Positions 9,441-18,448 are shown, counted from the first letter of the stretch. The stretch: DNA of 57,451 nucleotides from Alteromonadaceae bacterium UBA2620 (GCA_002339125.1 DDJQ01000107.1:23386-80836), one strand, 5' to 3'. The notes: generated by a model not told the origin, from the sequence alone. Translations and numbers: made by a program.

Positions 9441-10349
9441 ATGATTAATCCTAAAGATCTCGCCATATTCTGTAAGGTGGCCGAAACGGGCAATATGTCT
9501 CGCGTGGCCGAGTCAGAGGCCAAAACCGTAATGGCCATCAGCAAGCAAATTGCTAAGCTGGAAACGCAGCTTGGCCAGGCATTATTTATTCGCTCCCGGC
9601 GACAATTGCTATTAACCGAGTTTGGTAAAGCGTTTAAACACAAAAGCGAGGCTTTACTGGAACAGCACCAGGCGCTCATGCAATGGAGCCACACCAAAGC
9701 CACGGTAGTCAGCGGCGAACTAAGAGTGCTGTGCCAGAGCAATGAGGTAGTTACAGAAACACTGGTGCCCTGGATGGCCGAATTTACCGCCCAATATCCC
9801 GAGCTCACCTTATCGCTGGATGTTAAAGAATCCCTCATCAATATTCGCGATGACGACTATGACGTGTTCTGGTCGGTAGGTGATTACCTGGGCGACAGAT
9901 ACCCGGGGTTAAAACGCCGCTCCATCTGGAAAACCCGATACGGAGTATTTGCCTCGCCAGCCTACCTGAAAGCTCATGGTATGCCCAACCACCCGGACCA
10001 ACTGGCAGAGCATAAGGTCATCGGTTATCTGTATAACCAACCGAGCAACGTATTGGTGCTGCAAGACAGTAACGGCGAGCACATTTACGCCACGCCCCAC
10101 TGCCAGATAAAAACCGTAGCAGGCATTGTAGAACTTGCCGAAGCAGGACTAGGGCTTATTAACGCGCCGGTGGAATCCGGCCACATTCAGCGCCTGTTAC
10201 AACAAAACAAACTCGCCCCGGTACTGCAGGATTATTGGTGGCAGGATGCCGAGGTTTACGCCTACTACCACCCATCAACACCTACACAGGCAAAGGTACG
10301 GGTATTCCTGGATTACTTTTTGGCTAAGCGGGAGGAGTGGCAACTCTGA
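9441..10349 (+). CDS. LysR-family transcriptional regulator
   Basis: 302 residues. N-terminal winged helix-turn-helix (about 1-60), with LAIFCKVAETGNMSRVAE and the LysR signature ISKQIAKLETQLGQALFIRSRRQLLLTEFG. A type 2 periplasmic-binding-like effector domain follows (about 90-295), with VRVFLDYF at its end. The ATG at 9441 gives the usual start directly at the HTH. It is divergent from the CPBP protease gene, the typical geometry for a LysR regulator and its target. The co-inducer is unknown. Confidence 0.9.
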   Translation: MINPKDLAIFCKVAETGNMSRVAESEAKTVMAISKQIAKLETQLGQALFIRSRRQLLLTEFGKAFKHKSEALLEQHQALMQWSHTKATVVSGELRVLCQSNEVVTETLVPWMAEFTAQYPELTLSLDVKESLINIRDDDYDVFWSVGDYLGDRYPGLKRRSIWKTRYGVFASPAYLKAHGMPNHPDQLAEHKVIGYLYNQPSNVLVLQDSNGEHIYATPHCQIKTVAGIVELAEAGLGLINAPVESGHIQRLLQQNKLAPVLQDYWWQDAEVYAYYHPSTPTQAKVRVFLDYFLAKREEWQL

Positions 10350-10382
10350 ACAACAAATACCTTGTAACCAGAATTAAAGGAG

Positions 10383-10682
10383 TTAGCCCCTGTCATCACC
10401 GAAGAAGCATACTCTTACATAGTAAGTACAAAAACAAACGCCAGTTAACACTAAGATAAATTGTACTGAATAGGCTGCCACGACAACAGCACCTGGTAGC
10501 CAGGCAAGGTTATTGTTAGCGCCAAACCATTCATCGACAGAAGAGTTAAATGGCGTTTCCCATAAATCCACGTTCTCAAACCAATATACATTGCCAAAGA
10601 ATACCCACGACCAGTACACAGCAGTCGTGAGCAACGCGATTTTGAATACCCAACCACTCGCAGACTTATTTTTATATGTCAC
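10383..10682 (-). CDS. Small membrane protein, unknown function
   Basis: 99 residues from a GTG start at 10682 that has GGTGA five nt upstream; a TTG at 10724 gives a longer version but lacks a ribosome-binding site. Two hydrophobic helices (about 12-32 and 63-87) flank an acidic loop with WFENVDLWETPF and DEWFGANNNLAW. No family recognised. The gene lies alone between convergent LysR and the PEP-CTERM-like gene, so context says nothing about function. Confidence 0.5.
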   Translation of the reverse strand: MTYKNKSASGWVFKIALLTTAVYWSWVFFGNVYWFENVDLWETPFNSSVDEWFGANNNLAWLPGAVVVAAYSVQFILVLTGVCFCTYYVRVCFFGDDRG

Positions 10683-10806
10683 TATTTCACCAGAAATGTA
10701 AATTATCAGCGGGTAATTCCGCAATCAGTTTATTACCAGGCGCATCGGCGTTGTCCCACCACTAAGGTTAAACATTCCACGCGCCCAAACTTGCTAACGA
10801 GTTGAC

Positions 10807-11532
10807 TTATTTAAGCTTATTTTTCGTGCGTAAGCGCCTGTGAGCACGTCGCCAGCCTAGAGCGACTATCGCAGCCGCGAAGCCCGCAGCAGCTCCAGGT
10901 TCAGAAACACTGGCGGTGCGGACTAATAGGGTTGAATAACTCTCATGTGCGAGTCCTAAAAAGAAATCCGAATACGCTCCGTCGTCTCGCAGCGCCAGCT
11001 CATCCTTGTGTGTAAACGCGGGGAATCCGGCTTTATCTACCACATCATTAAACTTAACACTCGCCAGGCCGTTATCCCCCATGAAAAAGCCAATGGCTGT
11101 GCCTCTTTCCATAAAAGCCGTGCCGGAAACCGAGTTAACCCCCATAACAGCAAAGTTGTTATCCCATACAGAGTCATCGCCACCGACCACACGGGAATTA
11201 TAATCCCAGGCATAGAGCTGGCCTGCTCCATATTCGTCAGGACTTTCGAAGTCCGCTTCAACCTCATCGAGGCTGGCCACGTTCTGCCACATTAGATAAA
11301 CCTCATCAGCAGAAGGCAGACGCCAGCCAGAATATTCGCCGCCACTGGCAAGTTGAGAGCTTACATAGTTATAAGACTGACCATTATTAATACCAAAATC
11401 CATCCATACCAGGCCGGTTGACGTGTCTTTAAAACCCGCCTGGACGAAGCTATTGTCGCTGATGAGTGCAGCGTTTGCGGTCGCGCTGACCATCATGAAT
11501 AAACTACCCAAAACCTTTACTACATTGTTCAT
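10807..11532 (-). CDS. Exported DUF1566-like protein with PEP-CTERM-like C-terminus
   Basis: 241 residues from the ATG at 11532 (GGA about 8 nt upstream; earlier in-frame starts have no ribosome-binding site). Signal peptide MNNVVKVLGSLFMMVSATANA. The body has the pattern DTSTGLVWMDFGINNGQSYN and GWRLPSADEVYLMW, characteristic of DUF1566/Lcl-type domains that read out as lectin-like surface modules. The C-terminus is a short motif SEPG, a hydrophobic helix (about 16 residues) and a basic tail RRAHRRLR: the layout of a PEP-CTERM sorting signal with SEP in place of PEP. Such proteins are normally processed by an exosortase, none of which is in this window. Confidence 0.75.
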   Translation of the reverse strand: MNNVVKVLGSLFMMVSATANAALISDNSFVQAGFKDTSTGLVWMDFGINNGQSYNYVSSQLASGGEYSGWRLPSADEVYLMWQNVASLDEVEADFESPDEYGAGQLYAWDYNSRVVGGDDSVWDNNFAVMGVNSVSGTAFMERGTAIGFFMGDNGLASVKFNDVVDKAGFPAFTHKDELALRDDGAYSDFFLGLAHESYSTLLVRTASVSEPGAAAGFAAAIVALGWRRAHRRLRTKNKLK

Positions 11533-11914
11533 AGCTTTTTCCATCCTTACCAAAACAACCGACCTGCAAAGTAACAATGCACCGGGACAGAAACTGACCC
11601 AACCAAAAAAAATAAATGAGAGATCTGTAACGCCGGCAGGGCATTTCGCCAGGCTTGCACTGCATTAGGCATCGTAAAGTTGCCAGTACTTTGCGTCGTC
11701 AAAATAGGGAAGCGGTTGCCTTTAGGGATGAAAAACCATAGATTTAGTCTGGTCTTATTAATGACTTAATAACAATACGCTGAAAAGCATGCACTACCGA
11801 AAAGACAGGATGTCGTTCAATCGTTGATTGAAGTTGAGGCAGAAAGCACAGCTCAGGCTAATGGCTATCTGCAACTTAGAAGGAGGCTAAACTCAACAAC
11901 AAAGGTAGGCAATA
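11533..11914. other. Intergenic stretch upstream of the mini HTH gene
   Basis: 382 bp between divergent genes. A frame on the + strand from about 11780 to 11935 is open (reading ...RQDVVQSLIEVEAESTAQANGYLQL...) but has no ATG and overlaps the next start. It may be the 3' end of a lost gene or chance. No strong promoter pair could be fixed. Confidence 0.3.
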
Positions 11915-12169
11915 ATGAAAAAGGTGATTAGTACGTCTGTCGTTAAAAGCTCCGGTGACAGGGTTATTCGCTGTTTTTTATTAGAGACTCTCATTCCGAG
12001 ATACCCGAAATATAAAACGGTTGCTCAGTTGCAGGAAGAGCTGGTCACTCATGGGTTTGAGTGCTCCAAAAAAACGATATACAGAGACATGGACTTGTTA
12101 TCTTGCTTTAAACCCATCGTATGCGCGGAAGAAACCCATCCAAGGGGCTATTCAATGTATACCGATTAA
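11915..12169 (+). CDS. Stand-alone winged-HTH protein (WYL/DeoR-type N-terminal domain only)
   Basis: 84 residues. The segment RCFLLETLIPRYPKYKTVAQLQEEL followed by KKTIYRDMDLLSCF is the helix-turn-helix pattern found at the N-terminus of DeoR- and WYL-type regulators, with the typical T-I-Y-R-D recognition helix. The effector (WYL) domain is absent: the protein ends after PRGYSMYTD, close to where the wing ends. Ribosome-binding site GGTAGG lies 6-8 nt before the ATG, and a strong terminator follows, so this is a complete monocistronic unit rather than a truncated gene. Possible DNA-binding regulator; target unknown. Confidence 0.7.
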   Translation: MKKVISTSVVKSSGDRVIRCFLLETLIPRYPKYKTVAQLQEELVTHGFECSKKTIYRDMDLLSCFKPIVCAEETHPRGYSMYTD

Positions 12170-12179
12170 TGGCAAAAAT

Positions 12180-12201
12180 GCCGCCTCGGGCGGCTTTTTT
12201 T
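12180..12201 (+). terminator. Rho-independent terminator of the mini HTH gene
   Basis: GCCGCC/GGCGGC 6-bp GC-rich stem with a 3-nt loop, immediately followed by seven T residues; starts 11 nt after the stop codon at 12169. Confidence 0.9.
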
Positions 12202-12304
12202 ATTTAAACAATAACGCTTTCTGAACTGTTGTGAACAACCAGCCCATTCACAACGAGCAAAACGCCACAGGTTAATAGGGCAGCTACTAACCCTTCGCAG
12301 TAGG

Positions 12305-12670
12305 TTATTTATTGCCTACGCATAAAGGCAACGCACTGTCGAATGAAGATGAATTCCTTATCCGAATCCGTCTCTGCTCGTGTTTCGCTATCCAGTGTTT
12401 ATCTTTTATGAAAGGTAACTTTGCATCCTCGCTAACCGGAACACTTATAAAATCCACTGTGATATTTCCTTGTAATAAAGCACGCCTCATTTGTGCAGCG
12501 TTGGCAGGAGTAAGCCCTTTACTTGTGCAGTAATAATAGGCTTCAGCGGTGGTTGACACGAGTTCATCGCCTAATAAATAGCGTTGACCATTGGAGCCTT
12601 CGATCCAGGTCTGGGCCGTCAGATTCGCCGAAAAAAGCAATGATGCCAGAATAGCGGTAAGTTTAAACAT
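12305..12670 (-). CDS. Secreted protein, unknown function
   Basis: 121 residues with a clear signal peptide (MFKLTAILASLLFSANLTAQ). The mature part contains two cysteines (in YYYCTSK and LPLCVGN) that could pair, and GSNGQRYLLGDELVS near the start. No family recognised. It is the last gene of the minus-strand cluster headed by the AAA+/M41 protein, 53 bp after the preceding gene, so it may belong to that unit. Periplasmic location is inferred from the signal peptide. Confidence 0.65.
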   Translation of the reverse strand: MFKLTAILASLLFSANLTAQTWIEGSNGQRYLLGDELVSTTAEAYYYCTSKGLTPANAAQMRRALLQGNITVDFISVPVSEDAKLPFIKDKHWIAKHEQRRIRIRNSSSFDSALPLCVGNK

Positions 12671-12723
12671 TAATACATCCCTAGTTATTTTATTATTTTT
12701 AGATGGCGCTAAAAGCGCCCGCG

Positions 12724-13209
12724 TTATTCACCTTCAGACAGTTCTAAAACAGCTTTGAGAATGTCGCGTTCCTGTGGTGAAAGACTCTCCAGCGTTTTCT
12801 CTACATTTTCCCGATAGGACGACAAAGATGACTTGTCGCTGGCAATGGCTCTATCAAGCGTTTGCTCATATTTAATCAGCAGCGCATTCACTTTCTGGCT
12901 GTTTTCCATGTTCTGCTGATATCCCTGCCATGCAAATATTATTGCAATGACAGGACTTACAATATTAAAAGCGACAAATCCCATTTTTTTTAGCCCTGTG
13001 CGGGGCTCTTTATCATGGTTTTTAGCTTGCTTTTTTACTTCATTTTTAGTCACTTGACTCGCACCTTTTGTATCTTGCAATCCCTTCCCTTGCCTTTCTC
13101 GCCTCGCGTTCATCAGGAACTTCATGTCAGCCTTCAGTTTTGCCGCTTCGCTATCCGATATTTTTTCTTCTTTTTTACCGTAAGATGAAACACTAGACCC
13201 CTTAAACAT
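12724..13209 (-). CDS. Single-TM protein with charged N-terminus and coiled-coil C-terminus
   Basis: 161 residues. A highly charged, probably cytoplasmic N-terminal 75 residues (many K/E, GKKEEKISDSEAAKLK) is followed by one hydrophobic helix (about 77-95, MGFVAFNIVSPVIAIIFAW). A helical, possibly coiled-coil region comes next (96-161; KVNALLIKYEQTLDRAI, ENVEKTLESLSPQERDIL). No family recognised. It starts 3 bp after the upstream gene, so the two are surely cotranscribed. In this cluster it could be a scaffold or adaptor between membrane and cytoplasm; that is inference. Confidence 0.7.
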   Translation of the reverse strand: MFKGSSVSSYGKKEEKISDSEAAKLKADMKFLMNARRERQGKGLQDTKGASQVTKNEVKKQAKNHDKEPRTGLKKMGFVAFNIVSPVIAIIFAWQGYQQNMENSQKVNALLIKYEQTLDRAIASDKSSLSSYRENVEKTLESLSPQERDILKAVLELSEGE

Positions 13210-13212
13210 GAG

Positions 13213-13413
13213 TTAATCTCCCAGCATAGATAATTTAAGCTTAATTCTTTCAATCGTTTGCTGTGCTTCAACTAATTGTTGTCGCTGCGCGTTTTCATAG
13301 TGATCGAGTAGAAAAAACAAGCCGATTAACAGGGCTAATACCACAATATAGGTAGGCAAATGATCTAAAATATATTGTTTTATACCGAAGATAAGTTCTT
13401 TTATCTGATCCAT
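13213..13413 (-). CDS. Small membrane protein with C-terminal coiled coil
   Basis: 66 residues from the ATG at 13413, which overlaps the stop of the preceding 870-residue gene (TAATG). A single transmembrane helix (about 22-42, TYIVVLALLIGLFFLLDHY) is followed by a helical segment NAQRQQLVEAQQTIERIKLKL with heptad-like leucines. No family recognised. The 1-nt overlap upstream and the 3-nt gap downstream indicate translational coupling within a four-gene operon. A six-residue longer version is possible but would lie inside the upstream gene. Confidence 0.65.
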   Translation of the reverse strand: MDQIKELIFGIKQYILDHLPTYIVVLALLIGLFFLLDHYENAQRQQLVEAQQTIERIKLKLSMLGD

Positions 13414-16025
13414 TAAATCGCCACCCTGCAATTTTCAATTTTATTATTCACAATGTTCTTCTGAGCGATGATCTCTGAGATGCTCGACACATTAATAGTC
13501 GGTGCGCTAAAGCACTGGTAATCTTCATCTGCTGAGATTTGAATCAGAAATAAGTTTTTATGGCCAATTTCCTGAGTTCTGAGCATCGCGCTGAGTAGTA
13601 GAGGTCTTTGATTGAATAGCTTTACCAACCGCCTTTCGATTTTGGCAATCGCATTTTCTTTTCCAAACTTGCCACTGGCGAGGTCAAACATAACGTTTTC
13701 ATCGTTGTAGTCCTTAGCAAATTTCAGTGCAAGCTGAACGCGGTCTGGCTTATAGAAAAAACGCTGCTCGAGTAGTACGCCCATGTCTTTTTCAGCCAGG
13801 AAGTTTGGTAGCTTTACACTTGTTACTTTATCGCCATCTAACTCAACGCCCATGTAAACACCGATGGACTTATCCCGACGTAATAGCGCAATATGCAGGT
13901 CGTAATGATTCTGCTCCGGCGACAATAAAAGGTCTGGCACCCAGGAGAACCGTTCGACAACCCAGTTATCAAACTTTTCAATAGCAGTAACTAACTGCCC
14001 CCCAAAGACTGTACGTGGTTGATGCTTTTCAGGCGTCACTTCACCCAAGCTAACATCTGATAGAAACGCAAAGCCATGGTAGTTATTAATGAGCGATAAG
14101 TTGTAATCCAGGAAGTCACCGTATAAGGGGTATGCCGCCCGTTCTATCGTGTTTTCTTTAGGTAGGTTTTTAGCAAATTCACCCATTGATGAGCGGTAAA
14201 TTCTGTCATCACTTAATATTGCCGGTGCCAGCAACAACGCGATAAAAACCACACCTGAAACTGAAGAGTAGTACCAATTCCGACGGAAGAAATACGTCAC
14301 AACTCTGTAGCACGTAAATCCAATCGCTATGACACTAAGAGCGATAATAACGGGTAAAATGATTGCCAGACGGAAGGCATCTTCGCCCATCTCATACAAT
14401 GCACCGCCAGGAGAAAATGCCGCCACCGCAGCAGTAGATGTGATTAAACGAATAAACGAAATATTATCCTGTTGTTTGAGCCACGCATTTTTATAGTCGT
14501 TCTCTGATAGATCAAGAGAGAAGCTGTCAATATAGAACTCGCCCATCATGCTGCGTGCTACTGATGCGATAGCTGGATGATGAGCAAAATCAATACGGTC
14601 CAGTGTGGTCGTTTCTATTTTTAACTTCGATGCTGAAATGTACTTTAACCAGACTGCCTTGGCAGCGGCTTCCGCTTCCGCCTGAGATTGTTGTTTTACT
14701 TTTTCAGCGAGAATGCGGGTTTGATTTAACTGCCAGTCTGGCGGTAGCTCAATACCCCGCTCTTTCAGTATCTGTATTGCTCTTTGACTAAACTTATCCG
14801 AAGCCCTGAATTGATCAACATCGTCAAAACCGGCAAAGCCATAGGTTTCATCCAGCCATGCCTGGCGAGCCTTTCTTAAGATCTCCTCTAAGCCAGTCTT
14901 AACATTGTAAAACCCCCACGTGTCTTCAAAGTCGATATGCTCAGGTTTAACTAATATTTCAAGACCACTTTCACTACTGAACTTAAAATTATTCAGCGCA
15001 TCAGCCTGAGCAATTTTCACTTTCTGTTTACAGGCCGCGTCACAATCACTTGCATCAAACTGCGCTTTAAATGCTTTGTGGCTTGCCTGAATATTTGGAA
15101 GGTTAGCTAACCCTGCATACACATCCTGGTGTTTTTCAGAGGAGAGCATTCTGTACTGGTTCCAATAACCCACAAGCCATGAGTTAATGGCCGAAAGGTG
15201 TTCCCGTACCTCATTCGCTATGGCGGTATTGTCTTTTACATTAGCTAATGCCCTGCTGTGTTCATTCTTCGCTTGTCTATATAGTTCCCATTCCTGCTCA
15301 TAAAGTTCATCAAACGCTTCGAGCCTGGGCAAACCGTATTTATCGAAATCCGCTTCCTGCGCCCCTTTCATATAAGAAGCAGCCATGTTATCGAGGTTTT
15401 GCTCTATCAAGCGGTTAAAGCTTGGTGAGATAGAGGCTAACGATGGAATGGTTGCGATAAGCAGATTTCTTCTGGTTTCATCCTCAACCAGTGTATTAAA
15501 CGACTGGCCATTTTCAATCTCAATAGCACCGGCCGCATAACCTTCTTTAAATATAACCGCTCGCACTGAGCTAAGTCGCCTCTCTGCACTTACTTGAGAA
15601 TCAATAAACCCATCGATAGCCAAGCGCAGCGCTGGCACTAACGCTAACCATACGGCCACAAAAATAAATGCTTTTAGCAACAAGCGGGTTGAGAATACTT
15701 CCCGCCACATGTTTAAAAATGAACTACTATTATTGAGTTCAGACTGGCTGTGCGCAGGCTGCTCACTGGAAAATTGGCCCGGCAGTGGTATGGATGAAAT
15801 GATAATCCCCGCAATAGCCAGTGCTGACAACCCCCTGGCATATAAATCCAGGCGACCAATCACCTCAGCATGCTGAGTAAACACCTCTTCCAAGGGTTGT
15901 GAATAAATATCAATAAGGCTGAGGTTTAACGACAGCTCTAGTCCAATATAAATAAAAGCACCAACCAGTAGCAGGCAATACTTCAGGTGTTTGGCACCTA
16001 CATCCAATGACTGTGACAAGCGCAA
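13413..16025 (-). CDS. Large multi-pass envelope protein, unknown function
   Basis: Up to 870 residues. Hydrophobic segments at about 14-36, 61-80 and 115-138, then a long polar, largely helical region (139-550), then two more segments (about 552-574 and 586-604) and a C-terminal soluble domain (605-870). The middle domain has two nearby cysteines (SDCDAAC, about 327-332), suggesting it is periplasmic, and an Ala/Glu-rich helix (AEAEAAAKAVW). No known family recognised. Translation may start at TTG 16025 or, better placed after AAGGA, at TTG 16019. It follows the lipoprotein gene by 6 bp and overlaps the next gene by 1 nt: a tight operon. Confidence 0.75.
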   Translation of the reverse strand: MRLSQSLDVGAKHLKYCLLLVGAFIYIGLELSLNLSLIDIYSQPLEEVFTQHAEVIGRLDLYARGLSALAIAGIIISSIPLPGQFSSEQPAHSQSELNNSSSFLNMWREVFSTRLLLKAFIFVAVWLALVPALRLAIDGFIDSQVSAERRLSSVRAVIFKEGYAAGAIEIENGQSFNTLVEDETRRNLLIATIPSLASISPSFNRLIEQNLDNMAASYMKGAQEADFDKYGLPRLEAFDELYEQEWELYRQAKNEHSRALANVKDNTAIANEVREHLSAINSWLVGYWNQYRMLSSEKHQDVYAGLANLPNIQASHKAFKAQFDASDCDAACKQKVKIAQADALNNFKFSSESGLEILVKPEHIDFEDTWGFYNVKTGLEEILRKARQAWLDETYGFAGFDDVDQFRASDKFSQRAIQILKERGIELPPDWQLNQTRILAEKVKQQSQAEAEAAAKAVWLKYISASKLKIETTTLDRIDFAHHPAIASVARSMMGEFYIDSFSLDLSENDYKNAWLKQQDNISFIRLITSTAAVAAFSPGGALYEMGEDAFRLAIILPVIIALSVIAIGFTCYRVVTYFFRRNWYYSSVSGVVFIALLLAPAILSDDRIYRSSMGEFAKNLPKENTIERAAYPLYGDFLDYNLSLINNYHGFAFLSDVSLGEVTPEKHQPRTVFGGQLVTAIEKFDNWVVERFSWVPDLLLSPEQNHYDLHIALLRRDKSIGVYMGVELDGDKVTSVKLPNFLAEKDMGVLLEQRFFYKPDRVQLALKFAKDYNDENVMFDLASGKFGKENAIAKIERRLVKLFNQRPLLLSAMLRTQEIGHKNLFLIQISADEDYQCFSAPTINVSSISEIIAQKNIVNNKIENCRVAI

Positions 16026-16031
16026 TCTTCC

Positions 16032-16328
16032 TTACAACGTTTTCCACTTCAGAATGACTTTTTTCTGGCTCTTTTGCTGTTGCTCGACATCTTTTACACG
16101 CCCCTTGCAAAGGTAAAACATGTCATCCTCTTCGGTCAGCTCCTGGCATTTATCATTAGTAGCTTGCTGTGGAGTGTGAGCAGTATCGCTTTCGTCAGGA
16201 AGGTGTTCCGCTAGGTTTTGAGAAGAGTCAAAAACTGAATAATCGTAGGGTGCGGGCTCAGGTAAAGACGAACAGGCAGATAACAGTGAAATGGAGAAAA
16301 AGGATATAACGACTTTACTATAATCCAT
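16032..16328 (-). CDS. Small lipoprotein, unknown function
   Basis: 98 residues from the ATG at 16328, which has AAGGAAG 7 nt upstream. Signal peptide with lipobox LSAC (Cys19), followed by Ser-Ser, so sorting to the outer membrane is expected. The mature chain is acidic and has two further cysteines (NDKCQEL, FYLCKGR) and a basic end (KSQKKVILKWKTL). No family recognised. First gene of the tight operon with the 870-residue membrane protein, which could be its partner across the periplasm. Confidence 0.75.
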   Translation of the reverse strand: MDYSKVVISFFSISLLSACSSLPEPAPYDYSVFDSSQNLAEHLPDESDTAHTPQQATNDKCQELTEEDDMFYLCKGRVKDVEQQQKSQKKVILKWKTL

Positions 16329-16760
16329 TATCAAACTTCCTTGATTTTGTATTTTCTTATTATTATTTAGGCACTTGAATTCAGCAGACCTACCGAACTC
16401 AAACAATAAGAGCAGCACGATTTACAATGTAACATTGCGCTACCACTGACATTCCAGTCATCACTGAGTTGCGGAGAAGTTGTTGTAACATTTAAATCTC
16501 TAACAATCCTCTTTCAGCACCATTTTTTAATCTAAAGTTGTAAATTTAATAAAACGTTGCAGCGCCAAATCCACCACTGGTTTATGCCGAGCATAGCCTG
16601 CTGTGTTGCTTTGCGAATGTCGTACACAACGTTTGCACTAACGCCCTCCGGCGCGTGCAGACGCACCTGTTCAGCCACACGGCGGCCATTTAGCCCTGCT
16701 TCAGCTTTTAATGGTGGACTCAGTGCAACCATCTTTGTGCTCAGGGCTAACATGCAACGG
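16329..16760. other. 432-bp gap inside the AAA+/M41 cluster
   Basis: Separates the 525-residue membrane gene from the lipoprotein gene on the minus strand. It contains a 73-codon open frame (16532-16753, listed separately). The half nearest the lipoprotein gene is AT-rich and probably carries its promoter. No repeats or terminator recognised. Confidence 0.4.
16532..16753 (-). CDS. Possible 73-residue protein or gene remnant
   Basis: Open frame starting 7 nt after the stop of the 525-residue membrane gene. The first ~58 residues read like a real soluble protein (VALSPPLKAEAGLNGRRVAEQ, APEGVSANVVYDIRKATQ), while the end (WIWRCNVLLNLQL) looks like read-through into non-coding DNA. There is no ribosome-binding site before the ATG. 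It could be the surviving middle of a broken gene or a small coupled protein. No family recognised. Confidence 0.3.
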   Translation of the reverse strand: MLALSTKMVALSPPLKAEAGLNGRRVAEQVRLHAPEGVSANVVYDIRKATQQAMLGINQWWIWRCNVLLNLQL

Positions 16761-18338
16761 TTAATGGTCCCGTTCCAGAGTGACGTACCATGGTATGGTA
16801 TTAGGCGTGCTCGGATCGATATCTTTAACCTCTTTGGGCTTAAAGCCTTCTGCGGTGATAAGAAATCGTTTACCTTTCTTGTTATGCTTTACGAAAAGAG
16901 TGTGATCTACAACCTTTCCCGTATCGAGATCTGTCACTGTAAATGAGCGGTGCAGAATGAATCGTCGATCGTGCTCAGCGGTTTCTTTGCAATAAATTTC
17001 ATATACTGACTTGCCCTCAGCAATAAGCACTTTAGCTCGCTCTACATCGGCAAATCTATCGTAAGCCAAGGGTAATGCAGCATGCTCAACGGTTGCAGTT
17101 ACCGCAACAGTCGACAGCAAAAATGCGCCACAATAGGTACTCAATAGCAACGAGTGATTACGCCAGGTATTGCTTAACAACAAAGCCAATGCGATATAGC
17201 CAATAATTGCCAGGCCCAAAATTTTTGCAACAGCCGATGTAAAAGGATAATAGGCATCATGATCCCAGATGTAGTAGTCCGCCGAATCATAATCCAAATG
17301 AAATGCCTTAACTTCGCTTGTCCATTGTTTTACGAATTCAAAGGCCCAGTCGCTCCCACCAGAATGATGGGCAATTAGAAATGCCGCAGGCAAACCGATC
17401 GCACAAACAAAAATAACCACACTCGCCAGTCTGAAAAGCTTACTAAGTACACTTTGCTGCCATACTCCTTTATGGAGTGACTTAACAGCTTGTAAACCAG
17501 AGACCGTAAGAACAAACGCAATAACGGCAAAAACACCTGCATCCTTGTAAGTATGACCACCGGAAATAATATCTATGAAATCATTAGCGGCCCTATCAGA
17601 CTCATCTGTGAAAAAATCCACACCAATATGATTCTGATTGATCAAAAAAATCATCAACAGTAAGGCGCAATAAAGCCCTATGTTGTTTTTAAATTTGAAA
17701 ACGCCCGAAATGCCTTGTTCTGCATACAAGCTGCGGTAGTAATTAGCAATCAGGGTAACAGAGATAGAAAGCGGAGCTAGCAGGCCAAAAAAAAGCATAC
17801 CCGCCATTGGGAGAAATAGAAACTCCCAACCTCTGTAATGCTCAATACCATATTGACTTCCATCCGTTAATATTGAATAAGCCAAATACAAAGAGAGTGG
17901 TATCAACGCCAGGAAATGCCATGAGTATCCTGTTTTTAGCTGACCTTTATCAGTATTCCGTAAGATTACGGAGCGGTAGTATGGAAAAATCGTCAACGCA
18001 CCCAGGAGATTAATTATCAGAAGATTGCCGAGCGGCGAGTTGAATACATAAATCGTGAATAACCCAAACGACACACCGGTATAACCAGCAATGACAAATA
18101 AAGCAATAATGAGATACCCCCAAAATGGGGACGATTTTTTAGCATAAGTCGTTTCGGTATCGTGGTATTTGCTTTTTTTATAGGTGACTTCGTATAGGGT
18201 ATTACTCTGGGCGTGGTGACTTTCACCAATAAAGTTCAGTGCGTAGAGTATGCTCGCCACACCTGCGATTAATGCCCCTATTATTGGTAAACAAAAAAGT
18301 GGCATATAAGGATAGCGTTCTAACATTCCTATTTTCAT
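16761..18338 (-). CDS. Polytopic membrane protein (about 10 TM), unknown function
   Basis: 525 residues with hydrophobic segments at roughly 14-36, 72-94, 100-118, 140-158, 172-195, 222-238, 265-283, 300-322, 366-385 and 395-415. A soluble, probably extracytoplasmic C-terminal domain follows (about 430-525), including CKETAEHDRRFILHRSF and VDHTLFVKHNKKGKRFLITAEGF. It resembles a transporter- or scaffold-like membrane protein, but no family is recognised. It is 110 bp downstream of the AAA+/M41 gene on the same strand, with no obvious terminator between, so it may be cotranscribed and provide the membrane platform the protease lacks. Confidence 0.75.
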   Translation of the reverse strand: MKIGMLERYPYMPLFCLPIIGALIAGVASILYALNFIGESHHAQSNTLYEVTYKKSKYHDTETTYAKKSSPFWGYLIIALFVIAGYTGVSFGLFTIYVFNSPLGNLLIINLLGALTIFPYYRSVILRNTDKGQLKTGYSWHFLALIPLSLYLAYSILTDGSQYGIEHYRGWEFLFLPMAGMLFFGLLAPLSISVTLIANYYRSLYAEQGISGVFKFKNNIGLYCALLLMIFLINQNHIGVDFFTDESDRAANDFIDIISGGHTYKDAGVFAVIAFVLTVSGLQAVKSLHKGVWQQSVLSKLFRLASVVIFVCAIGLPAAFLIAHHSGGSDWAFEFVKQWTSEVKAFHLDYDSADYYIWDHDAYYPFTSAVAKILGLAIIGYIALALLLSNTWRNHSLLLSTYCGAFLLSTVAVTATVEHAALPLAYDRFADVERAKVLIAEGKSVYEIYCKETAEHDRRFILHRSFTVTDLDTGKVVDHTLFVKHNKKGKRFLITAEGFKPKEVKDIDPSTPNTIPWYVTLERDH

Positions 18339-18448
18339 AACTCGTCCATAATGATTTTAGTTTTAATTTTTTTAGCGCACGATGACGTCGCCAGCGATGA
18401 TAGTTTCTCAATATAGAAAACTCAATCAGAATGATTTTTTGTTATTTA

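Noticed and set aside
12228..12254. GTTGTGAA/TTCACAAC inverted repeat as a second terminator or operator
   Set aside because: 8-bp repeat with no U-tract and no regulator obviously linked; could be chance or a weak minus-strand terminator for the secreted protein gene.
13727..13984. + strand open frame opposite the 870-residue membrane gene
   Set aside because: Antisense shadow: no ribosome-binding site, and the minus-strand frame has coherent hydrophobic pattern and operon spacing.
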